Counted from the stretch's first letter, positions 51,389 through 60,305 are shown. The stretch: 64,000 nt of DNA from Neorhizobium populisoli (GCF_019430945.1 NZ_JAHYCB010000017.1:20333-84332), one strand, 5' to 3'. A program made the numbers and translations. Notes: generated by a model not told the origin, from the letters alone.

Positions 51389-51784
51389 TTAATTGATAAC
51401 CTGAATAACCTTGCGCGAGGACGGCTCGACAATCACACGCTGCTTGTTGACGATCGCGTAGCTGTACTTCGGGTTTTCCGGAACCTGCTTGATCACGACG
51501 GTCGAAGGCAAAGCCTCGCCGACAACCACCTTCTCCTGAACGACGACAGGATCCGACGGCATCGGAGCTTCGCGGACATAAGTTACGACGCGCTCCGGCG
51601 GCGGATCGATTGCGGTGCCTGCCACAGCGCCGACGACGCCGCCCACTGCTGCCCCGACCGGGCCGCCCACGATGGCGCCGGTTACAGCGCCGCCCGCCGC
51701 ACCGTTGACAGTCGACTGCTGGGCGAATGCGCTACCTGCTGCAAGGACAACACCAGCAGCAATGACAATGCTTTTCATGGACAT
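51389..51784 (-). CDS. DUF1236 periplasmic protein 1
   Basis: A 131-residue exported protein with a signal peptide (about residues 1-22), a glycine-zipper-like segment (GAAGGAVTGAIVGGPVGAAV) and a C-terminal DUF1236 domain (VVVGEALPSTVVIKQVPENP). ATG at 51784 has an AAAGGAGA site. A GGAAC-N16-TGTT promoter precedes it. DUF1236 is common in rhizobial envelope and stress-induced proteins; role unknown. It is divergent from a second DUF1236 gene. Confidence 0.78.
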   Translation of the reverse strand: MSMKSIVIAAGVVLAAGSAFAQQSTVNGAAGGAVTGAIVGGPVGAAVGGVVGAVAGTAIDPPPERVVTYVREAPMPSDPVVVQEKVVVGEALPSTVVIKQVPENPKYSYAIVNKQRVIVEPSSRKVIQVIN

Positions 51785-51823
51785 GATCGTTCTCCTTTGA
51801 TGGCTTCGATGTGCCGACAAAGA

Positions 51824-51848
51824 AACAGGAATGAGACGTTTATGTTCC
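51824..51848 (-). promoter_or_regulatory. EcfG-type promoter for DUF1236 gene 1
   Basis: On the minus strand GGAAC (51848-51844), 16 bases, then TGTT (51827-51824). It fits GGAAC-N18-TT, with one mismatch to CGTT. Confidence 0.5.
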
Positions 51849-51962
51849 TACGCGGGCCTTTAGTCCCAGCTCACGTAAGGCTTTGGTCGGAAAGGATTTG
51901 AGTACTCCTCTCGACTGCCTGGGACTTTGGTCCGGGATGCCTCCGACTGAAGCCCCAATCCC

Positions 51963-51987
51963 GGAACAATGCCTGCCCGATCCGGTT
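51963..51987 (+). promoter_or_regulatory. EcfG-type promoter for DUF1236 gene 2
   Basis: GGAAC (51963-51967), 16 bases, then GGTT (51984-51987), upstream of the DUF1236 gene at 52039. A good match to the general-stress consensus with G in place of C. Confidence 0.55.
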
Positions 51988-52038
51988 CCAATGCCGCTTT
52001 CAACAAGCATCCTTTCAACAGATCAGGAGGAAACGAAT

Positions 52039-52341
52039 ATGAGAATACAGCTTTTTACTGTCACCGCCTTCGCCTTCATCGCCGGTTCCAGCATGGCGAT
52101 GGCCCAGGCCGTCGTCATCGAACCGCAGCAGGAGACGGTGATCAAGGAGTACGTCACCAAGCACAAGGTAAAGACTGTCGAAGTTCCGAACGTAAAGATC
52201 GCCGTCGGCGCAGCGCTTCCGGAAACGGTCGAGCTCCATACGATCGATGCTCCAAACGTCACCTACAGATACGTGAACGTCAACGGAACGACGGTGCTTG
52301 TCGACCCAGGCACCCGCAAGGTGGTTCGCGTCATCGATTGA
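52039..52341 (+). CDS. DUF1236 periplasmic protein 2
   Basis: A 100-residue exported protein: signal peptide (about 1-22, FAFIAGSSMAMAQA), then a DUF1236 domain (VKIAVGAALPETVELHTIDA, then TVLVDPGTRKVVRVID). ATG at 52039 follows CAGGAGG. A GGAAC-N16-GGTT promoter is upstream. It is divergent from DUF1236 gene 1 and followed 49 bases later by a third, longer DUF1236 gene. All three probably share stress-induced envelope roles. Confidence 0.78.
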   Translation: MRIQLFTVTAFAFIAGSSMAMAQAVVIEPQQETVIKEYVTKHKVKTVEVPNVKIAVGAALPETVELHTIDAPNVTYRYVNVNGTTVLVDPGTRKVVRVID

Positions 52342-52390
52342 GGCCGCACACGTAACACTGACACGGTATCAAGAGCCTGAAAGGACAGAG

Positions 52391-53257
52391 ATGAAGATCA
52401 TTACGAAGACCACACTGGCAGCGGTACTGCTGGCAGGATCCACGCTGTCGCCGCTTCCGTTGCTCGCCCAGGATGCGGCCAACCAGAAGCTTGTTCCGCC
52501 GGGGCAGACCCAGCAGGACAATCAGGTCAAAGGCTCGGCCTCGGTCGACGGTAGCGCCCAGATGAAGCCCCAGTCCGGCTCGGCGGATGCAGGCGCCAAA
52601 TCCGATGCTCGGATCAAGCCGCAGTCTGGTTCCCCAGAGGCCGCGGCCAAGGCCGACGTCCAAGCCAAGCCTCAGAGCGACCAGGCGCAGTTCGACCAGA
52701 TGAACAAGCCCGGGTCTGCAAACAAGTCCGGCGACACCGCTGCGGCTGGTCAGGCCGACCCGAAGCTGAAGGCCAATTCCGACAGTGCCTCTTCCGGTAA
52801 GCCGTCGACCGACAACAAGGACTCAACTGCGGCCACCAGCCAGCCAGAGTCGAAGGATTCGCAGACTGCACAAGGCAAGAACGAAACAGGTGCAACCGAC
52901 GCCCGCAAGGCTGACACGGCGCAAGGCGCCGTGACTGAGACCAACGAGCGCAAGCCCAACTCCGCCTCGGCAGATCGCCCGTCGAACGAAATCACCGGAA
53001 GCATCAACATCTCGACCGAACAAAGGACCGAGATCCGCAACGTGATCGTCGAGAACAAGGTCGAGACGGTAAAGCCGACCTTCAGCGTGTCTGTCGGCGT
53101 CGCGGTCCCGAAGACAGTCAAGCTGCACCGCCTGCCTCCGAAGGTCGTCGAGATCGTGCCGCAGTATCGGACTTACGAATACTTCGTGCTAGCCGACAAC
53201 CGGATCGTCATCGTCGAACCGTCGACCTACGAGATCGTATACATCCTGGTCGTGTGA
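52391..53257 (+). CDS. DUF1236 protein with long disordered insert
   Basis: A 288-residue exported protein: signal peptide (about 1-26), then a long Ser/Ala/Lys-rich, repeat-like disordered region (QSGSADAGAKSDARIKPQSG, then similar units) to about residue 195, then a DUF1236 domain (TFSVSVGVAVPKTVKLHRLP, then IVIVEPSTYEIVYILVV). The disordered part may span the cell wall space while the DUF1236 domain is membrane-proximal (inference). It follows DUF1236 gene 2 on the same strand. Confidence 0.75.
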   Translation: MKIITKTTLAAVLLAGSTLSPLPLLAQDAANQKLVPPGQTQQDNQVKGSASVDGSAQMKPQSGSADAGAKSDARIKPQSGSPEAAAKADVQAKPQSDQAQFDQMNKPGSANKSGDTAAAGQADPKLKANSDSASSGKPSTDNKDSTAATSQPESKDSQTAQGKNETGATDARKADTAQGAVTETNERKPNSASADRPSNEITGSINISTEQRTEIRNVIVENKVETVKPTFSVSVGVAVPKTVKLHRLPPKVVEIVPQYRTYEYFVLADNRIVIVEPSTYEIVYILVV

Positions 53258-53314
53258 GGGCGATCTCGATGTGCCGGGCGCGGCCGTCTGCCTCCCGCAG
53301 GCGGCCGTCGCTCG

Positions 53315-55933
53315 TCAGGCCGCTATCGACGATTCGACTTGGCCCATGGCGGCAAGCGTGTGATCCAGCGCGCCCTCAAGCTCGGCAAGGAGTAACTGAT
53401 CGACTGTAGCGCCCGAAGCGAGCATTGTCTCGATCCGCTGGCAGATCGATGCCGCTCTCGCAGCACCTGCGCTGGAGCAGTTCGACTTCAAAGCGTGAAT
53501 AAGCCGCTTCCCCTCCGGACCATCGGAGAGGATTTCAGCGGCCGCCACGCGATAGGCATCGAGCGCGCTTGCTCGAAACATCGCGAAGACCTTGCTGCGA
53601 ATGTCCGCTCCAGTGCTCGTGCGGATGTTTTCGAACATCGCCATGGTCTCACTCGACAGAAGCGGCTCTTCCTCTTCGACCTCGACCGATACTTTGCTAT
53701 CCGGTTGATCCCCTAACTCCAGATCCTGGAAAACTTTCGCGAGCTGAGCGATATTGAAGGGCTTGGCGAGATAACCGGTCATGCCCGCGTCTTTCCAGTC
53801 GCCGCTCTCCTTGCCCATGAGATGTCCGGTCAGCGCGATGACGAGAGTTGGCGACCGTGCCGCCTCCGCTTCAAAGGCGCGGATAGCCTTGGTCGCCTCG
53901 AACCCGTCCATGCCGGGCATGGAGCAGTCCATGAATATGACGTCGTAGGGTTTGACACGGACCTGCGCGATCGCATCCGGACCAGACTCGGCGAGATCGG
54001 CCTGGACGCCGAACGTCTTGAGGGCTTCCGCGAGAACCTCACGGTTTACGGCCACGTCGTCGACCGCTAGCACCCTGAGATGACGAAGGTTGGGAATATC
54101 GCTCGTGCCGTTGTCCCGACGGTCAAGGTCGACGATTGAGAGATCACCGTCCTCTATGGCTGCACAGACGAGGTCGAAGACAGATCTAGTGACTGGAAGA
54201 GGAACTTCTACGTTTACCGAAAGGCCGTCCGGAATAAACACTGACGTGGCTGCAAAAGGCCGGAGAAGGATGATAGGCGTCCCCGGCATGACATTGGAAA
54301 GATCGTAAGACGTGCCTGCCCGAATGAGGACGGCCCTGCAAGCGACGCCCGCCTCATCGAGAACGGAAATTCCCCGTCCTTCCAAGGCCTGCACGACAGA
54401 TCGGCGCGTCACGGCGTCATCGTCGAACAGAGCAACCGCAAGTCCTTGGCGCACTGGGAGCCGATGCGCTGGTTTGGTGGTCTTGAACGGAACCGATACG
54501 ATGAATTGCGACCCGTTACCAACTTGGCTTTTGACCTGGATCCTCCCCTTCATCAACTCTGTCAACTGTTTGGAGATCGACAGGCCAAGACCGGTTCCGC
54601 CGAACTTTCGCGTAATGCTGGAGTCGGCCTGCGAGAAGCGCGTGAAGATCCTGCCAATCTGGTCGGACGCGATGCCTATCCCCGTGTCCTCAACGGTAAC
54701 AACGATCTGACCGTCGTCGGCGAGTTCCACCTTTATCGACACGCCTCCGGTTTCGGTAAACTTCAAACCGTTGTTCACAAGGTTGCTGACGATCTGTGTC
54801 AGGCGGACGGGATCACCGAGGACTTTGATCGGCACGTTGGGCGAGATGAAGATAGCAAGCGACAGCCCCTTCTCCCGCGCCCGCTCAGCGAAGAGACAGG
54901 CGACGTCCTCGATCACGGAGTCGATAGAAAACTCGATTTCCTCGAGTTCGATCTTTCCAGACTCGATCTTCGAGAAGTCGAGGATATCGTTGATGATGTG
55001 AACGAGGTTCTTTCCTGACCGTGTGATGATCTCCGCGTATCGTTGATGTCTTGGTGACAGTGGCGCCGCCGACAACATTTCGGCCATGACCATCATGCCG
55101 TTCATCGGGGTGCGGATTTCATGGCTCATCGTCGCAAGGAATGTCGACTTGGCCGCATTTGCCGCGTCTGCTTCATCCTTGGCAACTCTTAGCTCAACCG
55201 TTCGCGCGTCGACCGTTTCCTCCAGCGTCTCGCGATGCTGTTGGAGGAGACGATCACGCTCGTCGATATGCCCGAACATCTCGTTGAAGGCATCGACGAG
55301 GACCCCGACCTCGTCGTTGCGCTCTTTGTCGAGACGGCGCCTGAGATCGGACCTTTGCCCGATGTCGATGAACTGGTCCGTAAGATCTCTGAGTGGCCGG
55401 ATCACGCGGGCAACGTTGAGCCTTGCCAGGTATGACGTTGCGCCGACGAGCAGGCCGCCGAAGAGGGCTGAGTAGAGAGCGGCGTCGAGGTACCGGTCGA
55501 GCAGGCCCTTCGCCTCCGCACGCATGAGGACCGATCCGACGGGGACCCCCGCATTTCTGACGTCGGCCGTAACCTCGATCTTCGTGGGGATCTCCCACCA
55601 AGCGTTGTTCTCTTTGCCAACAAGGCGGGCGCCACCTCCAATCTCAGCGACCACGCGCCCGGCCGGATCGAGCGCCGCGACGTAGGCCACCTCTGGCAGG
55701 TTGCGGACACCTCGGATGACCTCGAGTACCTTCCGCGCGTCCTGTTCGGCCACACCGTCGCTGGCAGCAGCGGCAAAGGCGAAGGCCGCAGCCTGGTAGC
55801 GCGACGTCTCCGCCTGCATCGACTGTCGAAAGTCTACGACGAGGAACCCGCCTACGCTGACACTGATGCCCGTCGCCACTGCCGCGATGACAATTTGCGA
55901 TATGCGAGTCGAGATCGGACGGTCGAGCTTCAT
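53315..55933 (-). CDS. Hybrid sensor kinase with two receivers and Hpt domain
   Basis: An 872-residue multidomain kinase. Two transmembrane helices (about 10-32 and 145-168) flank a periplasmic sensor; HAMP and coiled coil follow, then HisKA with His271 (MSHEIRTPMNG), ATPase (GGTGLGLSISKQL), a degenerate receiver (about 510-620), a receiver with Asp669 (IFMDCSMPGMDG) and an Hpt domain with His813 (IHALKSNCSSAGA). Such a phosphorelay would send phosphate to a response regulator, perhaps the receiver-EAL protein encoded divergently at 56083. The signal is external. Confidence 0.88.
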   Translation of the reverse strand: MKLDRPISTRISQIVIAAVATGISVSVGGFLVVDFRQSMQAETSRYQAAAFAFAAAASDGVAEQDARKVLEVIRGVRNLPEVAYVAALDPAGRVVAEIGGGARLVGKENNAWWEIPTKIEVTADVRNAGVPVGSVLMRAEAKGLLDRYLDAALYSALFGGLLVGATSYLARLNVARVIRPLRDLTDQFIDIGQRSDLRRRLDKERNDEVGVLVDAFNEMFGHIDERDRLLQQHRETLEETVDARTVELRVAKDEADAANAAKSTFLATMSHEIRTPMNGMMVMAEMLSAAPLSPRHQRYAEIITRSGKNLVHIINDILDFSKIESGKIELEEIEFSIDSVIEDVACLFAERAREKGLSLAIFISPNVPIKVLGDPVRLTQIVSNLVNNGLKFTETGGVSIKVELADDGQIVVTVEDTGIGIASDQIGRIFTRFSQADSSITRKFGGTGLGLSISKQLTELMKGRIQVKSQVGNGSQFIVSVPFKTTKPAHRLPVRQGLAVALFDDDAVTRRSVVQALEGRGISVLDEAGVACRAVLIRAGTSYDLSNVMPGTPIILLRPFAATSVFIPDGLSVNVEVPLPVTRSVFDLVCAAIEDGDLSIVDLDRRDNGTSDIPNLRHLRVLAVDDVAVNREVLAEALKTFGVQADLAESGPDAIAQVRVKPYDVIFMDCSMPGMDGFEATKAIRAFEAEAARSPTLVIALTGHLMGKESGDWKDAGMTGYLAKPFNIAQLAKVFQDLELGDQPDSKVSVEVEEEEPLLSSETMAMFENIRTSTGADIRSKVFAMFRASALDAYRVAAAEILSDGPEGKRLIHALKSNCSSAGAARAASICQRIETMLASGATVDQLLLAELEGALDHTLAAMGQVESSIAA

Positions 55934-56082
55934 TTGGATCCTCTTTTTAAGCAGGATCGCAGAAACTTCTTAACCAAGCGGAATGGAACAATGTTCAATA
56001 CTCACGTTTGTACGATTTCGCACTGACAAGAAGTAACAGGTTCTTATTCATTCCGGTATCTTCTCCATATCAGGAGACCTGC

Positions 56083-57252
56083 ATGAAACATTCCCTGAGC
56101 TGCCTGATTGTCGATGACGACCCGATGTATGCCATGGTGGCCTCTAGCATCTTGTCCACACTTACCTCTGGACCAGTGCGAACCGCGCCGAACGGACGCG
56201 CTGGGCTGGCTGCGTTGTCAGGTGATGCGCCCGAAACGGATCTCGTCTTTCTTGACCTCAACATGCCGGATCTTGACGGCTTGGCGTTCATGCGCGGAGC
56301 GCACGAGGCGGGTTACGCAGGCAACATCGTCATTTCCAGCGGAGAAAGCCCGGCAGTGCTTCGTTCCGCCGAGGCCATGGGAAAATTGCTGGGTATCTCG
56401 GTCCTTGGGGTCCTTCGGAAGCCCCTGACGCTGGATGGTGTCGCAGCGATGCTCGCGAAGTCGGAGGAGACGCGGGCGCCATCGTCGACAAGGCTTGGAG
56501 CTCTAGTTGGCAAGGACTTCGAACTGACACCGTACTACCAACCTCAATACGATCTCGCGACGCTCAAAGTTGCAGGTTTCGAATCCCTGATCCGCTTGAC
56601 TGCGAGGGACGGTCGCATTCACGGACCGTCGGAACTCTTTTCGTCGGTTAGCGGAGTAGAGGATCTGACAACTGTCTCCCTGGAGATTGCCGCAAAAGTC
56701 ATGCGCGACTTCCAGACCTGGCCCGTTGTCCGGGCCCATGCCGATGTATCGATAAACTTCGATGCCTCCGTGCTCGAGCAGCCTTCCGTGGTCTCCCACC
56801 TTCAACAAGCAGTGGTTGACCTGAGCCTCGATCCTCATATCATTTGTCTCGAAGTTACGGAGAAATCCCTGCCCAAGGATCCCTCCCGGCTCGTGGAAGC
56901 TCTGACCCGATTAAGAATGACGGGCTTCAAGCTCTCGCTTGATGACTACGGTATGGGGGCGTCGAGCTTCGAGCTACTGCGGCTCTGTCCGTTCTCCGAG
57001 ATCAAGGTCGACAGGTCGATCATCGAGGCATGTCCACGTGATAATGTGACACGCAAGTTCCTGCATGCCGTCGCAGGACTTGCCCGCGACCTGGAACTGG
57101 TCTCTGTCGCTGAAGGCGTCGAAAACCAAGAGGAACTCTCCGAAGTTCGTGCCGCAGGGATGGACCGCGTGCAGGGCTTTCTCTTCTCTCGACCGGTGCC
57201 TCCTCAAGCAGTTCACGAACTGATGAACCGTCCTAAGGCATGTTTCGCATGA
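56083..57252 (+). CDS. Receiver-EAL c-di-GMP phosphodiesterase
   Basis: A 389-residue regulator. N-terminal receiver (Asp58 in LVFLDLNMPDLDG, Lys in LRKPLT), C-terminal EAL domain (about 150-380). EAL active-site residues are mostly present: the motif is FESLIR (E kept; A replaced by S), Asn in SINFDAS, Glu in LEVTEKSL, DDYGMG, Lys in IKVDRS and VQGFLFSRP. It likely degrades cyclic di-GMP when phosphorylated. ATG at 56083 follows CAGGAG. It overlaps the TadE/G-like gene by 13 bases. Confidence 0.85.
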   Translation: MKHSLSCLIVDDDPMYAMVASSILSTLTSGPVRTAPNGRAGLAALSGDAPETDLVFLDLNMPDLDGLAFMRGAHEAGYAGNIVISSGESPAVLRSAEAMGKLLGISVLGVLRKPLTLDGVAAMLAKSEETRAPSSTRLGALVGKDFELTPYYQPQYDLATLKVAGFESLIRLTARDGRIHGPSELFSSVSGVEDLTTVSLEIAAKVMRDFQTWPVVRAHADVSINFDASVLEQPSVVSHLQQAVVDLSLDPHIICLEVTEKSLPKDPSRLVEALTRLRMTGFKLSLDDYGMGASSFELLRLCPFSEIKVDRSIIEACPRDNVTRKFLHAVAGLARDLELVSVAEGVENQEELSEVRAAGMDRVQGFLFSRPVPPQAVHELMNRPKACFA

Positions 57253-58511
57253 TTGAAGCTTCATTGCTCCCGGTTCTGCGCAGGCTCTTGGAATGCACAC
57301 GTGGTCATATGGCCATGATGACTGGGATCCTGGCGCCGATGTTGATTGGCGTCGCGGGCGGCGCGATAGACGTAAGCGCATTCATGACTCACAAGACGGA
57401 CCTGCAGGACATCGCCGACGCCTCGGCTCTTGGTGCGGCAAAGGAAGCATCTCTGAACGGCTGGTCGACCTCCGCTGCCGTTGCGATCGTTAACGGCTAC
57501 CTCGAAGCGCATAAACGTTCTGGGGCCGAGGGTACGGTCGCTGCCAAGGTCGAAGTGGATCCCTTTAAGAAGCAGGTCACGGTGACCCTGGAGCAGGACC
57601 ACCACCCATATTTCGTTGTCGGGTATTTCGTTGGAAGCCCGCAGATCCGGGTGTCATCGGCGGCTCAAACCAATAATAATACCAACATCTGCGTCATCGG
57701 GCTTGAGAAGGCTGACGCGGCAACGGTGTCGCTGGAGACAAATGCGGCGATCTCGGCACCAAAATGCTCTGTTTACTCAAACTCTCTGAGCACAAGCGGT
57801 CTCACATCAACCGGAAACGCCAACCTTGTTGCCCAACTCGCCTGCTCAGCCGGCGGTTTTGCCGGAGTGTCGAGAAACTATAACTACCAGAACCCTTTAA
57901 CCGATTGCCCGGAAGTTGCCGACCCTCTTGCCTCTCGCGCTCCACCATCCGTCGGCTCTTGCCGGGAGACGGATGCCGACTATCAGCACTTCGTCGGAAA
58001 TCTCCAGCCGGGGGTCTACTGCGGTGGCCTGACCATTCGCGCGTCGTCGGACGTATTCCTAAAGCCTGGTATATACATCATCAAGGACGGCCCACTGGTC
58101 ATCGAATCCAGTTCTGTCGTTGAGGGCAAAGGAGTGGGCTTTTATTTTACGGGAAAAAATGCCGGCATGTTATTCGGAAGCAGCTCACAGGTCGACATCG
58201 AAGCCCCGGTCACTGGTCCGCTTGCCGGCCTCGTGACCTTTCAGGATCGCGCATCCGCTGAGACCGATTTCGTCATCACCAGCAACAAGGCTAGAAAGTT
58301 GCTCGGGACGATCTACCTCGCCAACGGCAATCTGATCGTCGACGCCAACAACAAGGTCGCCGACGCGTCAGCATATACAGCCATCGTGGTCCGGCGGCTT
58401 CGCCTCTCAAAGGGCCCGAACCTTGTCCTCAACACCGACTACAACAAGACGCTGGTTCCCGTTCCTGAGGGCGTCGGACCGCAAGCGACGACCGTCCATC
58501 TCCTCTATTGA
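57240..58511 (+). CDS. TadE/TadG-like pilus-assembly protein
   Basis: A 423-residue protein. The first 60 residues fit the Tad-type N-terminal domain: a membrane helix after RRLLECTRGHMAMMTG followed by VSAFMTHKTDLQDIADASAL, the pseudopilin-like segment of TadG/TadE. The rest is beta-rich, Ser/Gly-rich and with few Cys (GSCRETDADYQHFVGNLQPG). It probably lies in the periplasm or on the surface. It overlaps the receiver-EAL gene, so c-di-GMP control and surface structure may be linked. No other tad genes are in the window. Confidence 0.75.
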   Translation: MFRMIEASLLPVLRRLLECTRGHMAMMTGILAPMLIGVAGGAIDVSAFMTHKTDLQDIADASALGAAKEASLNGWSTSAAVAIVNGYLEAHKRSGAEGTVAAKVEVDPFKKQVTVTLEQDHHPYFVVGYFVGSPQIRVSSAAQTNNNTNICVIGLEKADAATVSLETNAAISAPKCSVYSNSLSTSGLTSTGNANLVAQLACSAGGFAGVSRNYNYQNPLTDCPEVADPLASRAPPSVGSCRETDADYQHFVGNLQPGVYCGGLTIRASSDVFLKPGIYIIKDGPLVIESSSVVEGKGVGFYFTGKNAGMLFGSSSQVDIEAPVTGPLAGLVTFQDRASAETDFVITSNKARKLLGTIYLANGNLIVDANNKVADASAYTAIVVRRLRLSKGPNLVLNTDYNKTLVPVPEGVGPQATTVHLLY

Positions 58512-58568
58512 GGAAATCGAACACGTCTTGCTGTCATGATGGACAACTTTCCCTGCGAGCCACCTCGC

Positions 58569-58706
58569 TCACGGAGCACGCGTGGCGACCTGTTCCTCAG
58601 GGATGAAGACCCGGCTGGTGGAAGTGCGCCCCGCGTCATGCATGAACACGAGGGCTGCGATCATCGCCGCCATAAGCAGCATAGTGCCGACTACCGGGAA
58701 TGCCAT
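58569..58706 (-). CDS. Small single-helix membrane protein
   Basis: A 45-residue protein with one transmembrane stretch (VGTMLLMAAMIAALVFMHDA). ATG at 58706 with an AAGGA site (the longer upstream start is unsupported). It lies at the end of the minus-strand secreted-protein genes and could be part of their unit. Function unknown. Confidence 0.6.
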   Translation of the reverse strand: MAFPVVGTMLLMAAMIAALVFMHDAGRTSTSRVFIPEEQVATRAP

Positions 58707-58740
58707 CACCCGTTCCTTCTGTAATGATCTTGCCGTCCAA

Positions 58741-58768
58741 TGAGCGGCCGTAATTGAACGGCCGCTCA
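58741..58768. other. Perfect hairpin between small-protein genes
   Basis: TGAGCGGCCGT (58741-58751) and ACGGCCGCTCA (58758-58768) form an 11-base perfect stem with a 6-base loop, 9 bases past the stop of the preceding minus-strand gene. There is no T run; it may stabilise or attenuate the message. Confidence 0.5.
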
Positions 58769-58776
58769 CAAGATCC

Positions 58777-59220
58777 TCATTGCTGCGAAAGCACCGAGTT
58801 GTTGCTCGTGGTGCTCTTCATCGGCTTCTGGCCCGGCACATGCGACATAGTCCGCGTGCTGCTTTCCAGCTCGCCGTCCCGCACCCGCGTCTTCGTCTGG
58901 GACTTGCTGAACGTACCCTTATCAATGGCCTGCGCCTTCGACTGGGCCCTGAGCTGGTTGGGGTTCTCGTTTACCTTCGTCTGGCTCTTTGCCTTGCCGT
59001 CTGCCGTGGCCGCGCTACCGCCGGACGCGATGGACGAAGTCGTTCCATCATCGGTGGCGCAAGCGCCTGCTGTCCCTAAAGTACTTGCCGACGTTCCGCC
59101 TGCGGCGGCACTTCCCCCGGAACCGACCGTTCCTGTGGCATTGCAGCCCTGAGCGTAGACGGGAGTGACCGAAAGCGCAGCCGCGACTGCCAATCCGGAG
59201 AAAAGAACATTCCTTTTCAA
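58777..59220 (-). CDS. Secreted Ser/Gly/Thr-rich protein (short form)
   Basis: A 147-residue exported protein beginning at a TTG codon (59220) preceded by GAGGAG. Signal peptide KRNVLFSGLAVAAALSVTPV ends near YAQG. Then repeats of TVGSGGSAAAGGTSASTLGT type and a charged tail (NQLRAQSKAQAIDKGTFSKS). It is the last of three related secreted proteins (58777-60243) on the minus strand. Possibly a matrix or envelope component. Confidence 0.68.
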   Translation of the reverse strand: MKRNVLFSGLAVAAALSVTPVYAQGCNATGTVGSGGSAAAGGTSASTLGTAGACATDDGTTSSIASGGSAATADGKAKSQTKVNENPNQLRAQSKAQAIDKGTFSKSQTKTRVRDGELESSTRTMSHVPGQKPMKSTTSNNSVLSQQ

Positions 59221-59231
59221 TTTAGGTCTCC

Positions 59232-59621
59232 TCACTTGCTGGGTTTGGTGACGCTGCATGTACCGTCGGAACGTCGGGTCACGACCGAGCCGTCCGGACG
59301 CGTCAGGCTGGACATCGAAAATGCCTGATTGCCTGCAGTCCCTGTCGTGACCGACGATCCCGCACTCGCCGACGCTGAACCACTTCCAGAATTCATGGTC
59401 GTGATCTTGCCGTCGATGATCGTCGAGGACGTCACGCCGCCGTTGCCGGCTGTGATCGAAGTGGATGTTCCGCCTGCCGTGGAAGTGCCTTCGAGTACCG
59501 TGCAGGTCGTTCCATCGTCGAGCTTGATCGTCTCGGCGGCGAGCACTTGCCATGCTATGCAGACGATTAGGAACAAAGGAAGGGCGAACGCCACCGTCTT
59601 CAGTTTGGACAATGATGTCAT
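59232..59621 (-). CDS. Secreted Ser/Gly/Thr-rich protein (middle)
   Basis: A 129-residue protein with an N-terminal signal (VAFALPLFLIVCIAWQVLAA). Thereafter Thr/Ser/Gly repeats (STAGGTSTSITAGNGGVTSS) and a C-terminal segment with two Arg-Asp-type turns (LTRPDGSVVTRRSDGTC). ATG at 59621 has a GGAGG site. It shares composition with its neighbours on both sides, suggesting duplication of a secreted family. Confidence 0.68.
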   Translation of the reverse strand: MTSLSKLKTVAFALPLFLIVCIAWQVLAAETIKLDDGTTCTVLEGTSTAGGTSTSITAGNGGVTSSTIIDGKITTMNSGSGSASASAGSSVTTGTAGNQAFSMSSLTRPDGSVVTRRSDGTCSVTKPSK

Positions 59622-59676
59622 GTTTCATCCTCCAGGATGATGGTCGACCGCTATCTGGAGCGGCCCACCATTTGAG

Positions 59677-60243
59677 TTAGCAGGAGCCGCCTTCCTTCTT
59701 GACCTGGCCGGTAGGACACTTCTTGTTGCTCACATCGTCCTGGGCGGCACCCGCTGCGCTACCGCCTGTACCGACAGAGCTGCTGGACTTTCCGCCGCCA
59801 GCAGAAGTGCCGCCGGTGCCAAGCGTCGATGCCGACCCGGAGCCGGAACCGGATCCCGCCGCAGAGCCACCCGTCCCTACGGAGCTGCTGGACTGACCGC
59901 CGCCCGCGGAAGTGCCGCCTGTCCCAAGCGTCGAGGCGGAGCCTGAGCCGCTACCGGAGCCAGCGGCCGAACCGCCCGTGCCGACAGAGCTGCTCGAAGT
60001 GCCGCCGCCTGCCGATGAGCCGCCAGTCCCAAGCGTCGACGCCGAACCAGAGCCGCAGTTGGCACTACCGGGGGTGCAATCCGAACCGGAGGACGATCCA
60101 CCTGTCCCCACGGTGCTGCTCGAGGAGCCACCTCCAGCGGTCGTGCCACCGGTGCCGACGGTGCTGCTGGACTGAGCGTATGCCGTCATTGTGGTGCCAG
60201 CCAGAAGGGCTGCGGCAAGAGCCGCGCAATTGAAGATCCTCAT
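59677..60243 (-). CDS. Secreted Ser/Gly repeat protein with 35-residue tandem repeats
   Basis: A 188-residue exported protein: signal peptide (about 1-24, MRIFNCAALAAALLAGTTMT), then a Ser/Gly/Thr-rich region dominated by three near-identical 35-residue units, each beginning SASTLGTGG and containing SSSSVGTGGSAAG. Four Cys occur: two near residues 56-63 and two in the last 15. ATG at 60243 has AAGGAG. A GGAAC-N16-TGTT promoter lies upstream. Probably a surface or matrix protein under stress control. Confidence 0.72.
   Translation of the reverse strand: MRIFNCAALAAALLAGTTMTAYAQSSSTVGTGGTTAGGGSSSSTVGTGGSSSGSDCTPGSANCGSGSASTLGTGGSSAGGGTSSSSVGTGGSAAGSGSGSGSASTLGTGGTSAGGGQSSSSVGTGGSAAGSGSGSGSASTLGTGGTSAGGGKSSSSVGTGGSAAGAAQDDVSNKKCPTGQVKKEGGSC
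59749..60045 (-). repeat. Three tandem 105-base coding repeats
   Basis: The 105-base (35-codon) unit repeats about 2.8 times within the secreted protein gene; unit starts (SASTLGTGG) are at residues 67, 102 and 137. Copies differ mainly at one residue (T/Q/K), which implies recent expansion or ongoing homogenisation. Confidence 0.75.
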
Positions 60244-60305
60244 CTCTAACTCCTTGGTTCCCTCTATGCTTCTGACTGTTCCTTGGGTGTCGAAGCTAGG
60301 GATCG

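Noticed and set aside
55985..56008. GGAAC-N15-CGTT before the receiver-EAL gene
   Set aside because: Spacer one base too short for EcfG-type promoters; kept out of the promoter list.
59329..60233. Pro/Arg-rich plus-strand frames opposite the secreted repeat genes
   Set aside because: No signal peptide or ribosome site; products of reading the repeats backwards.
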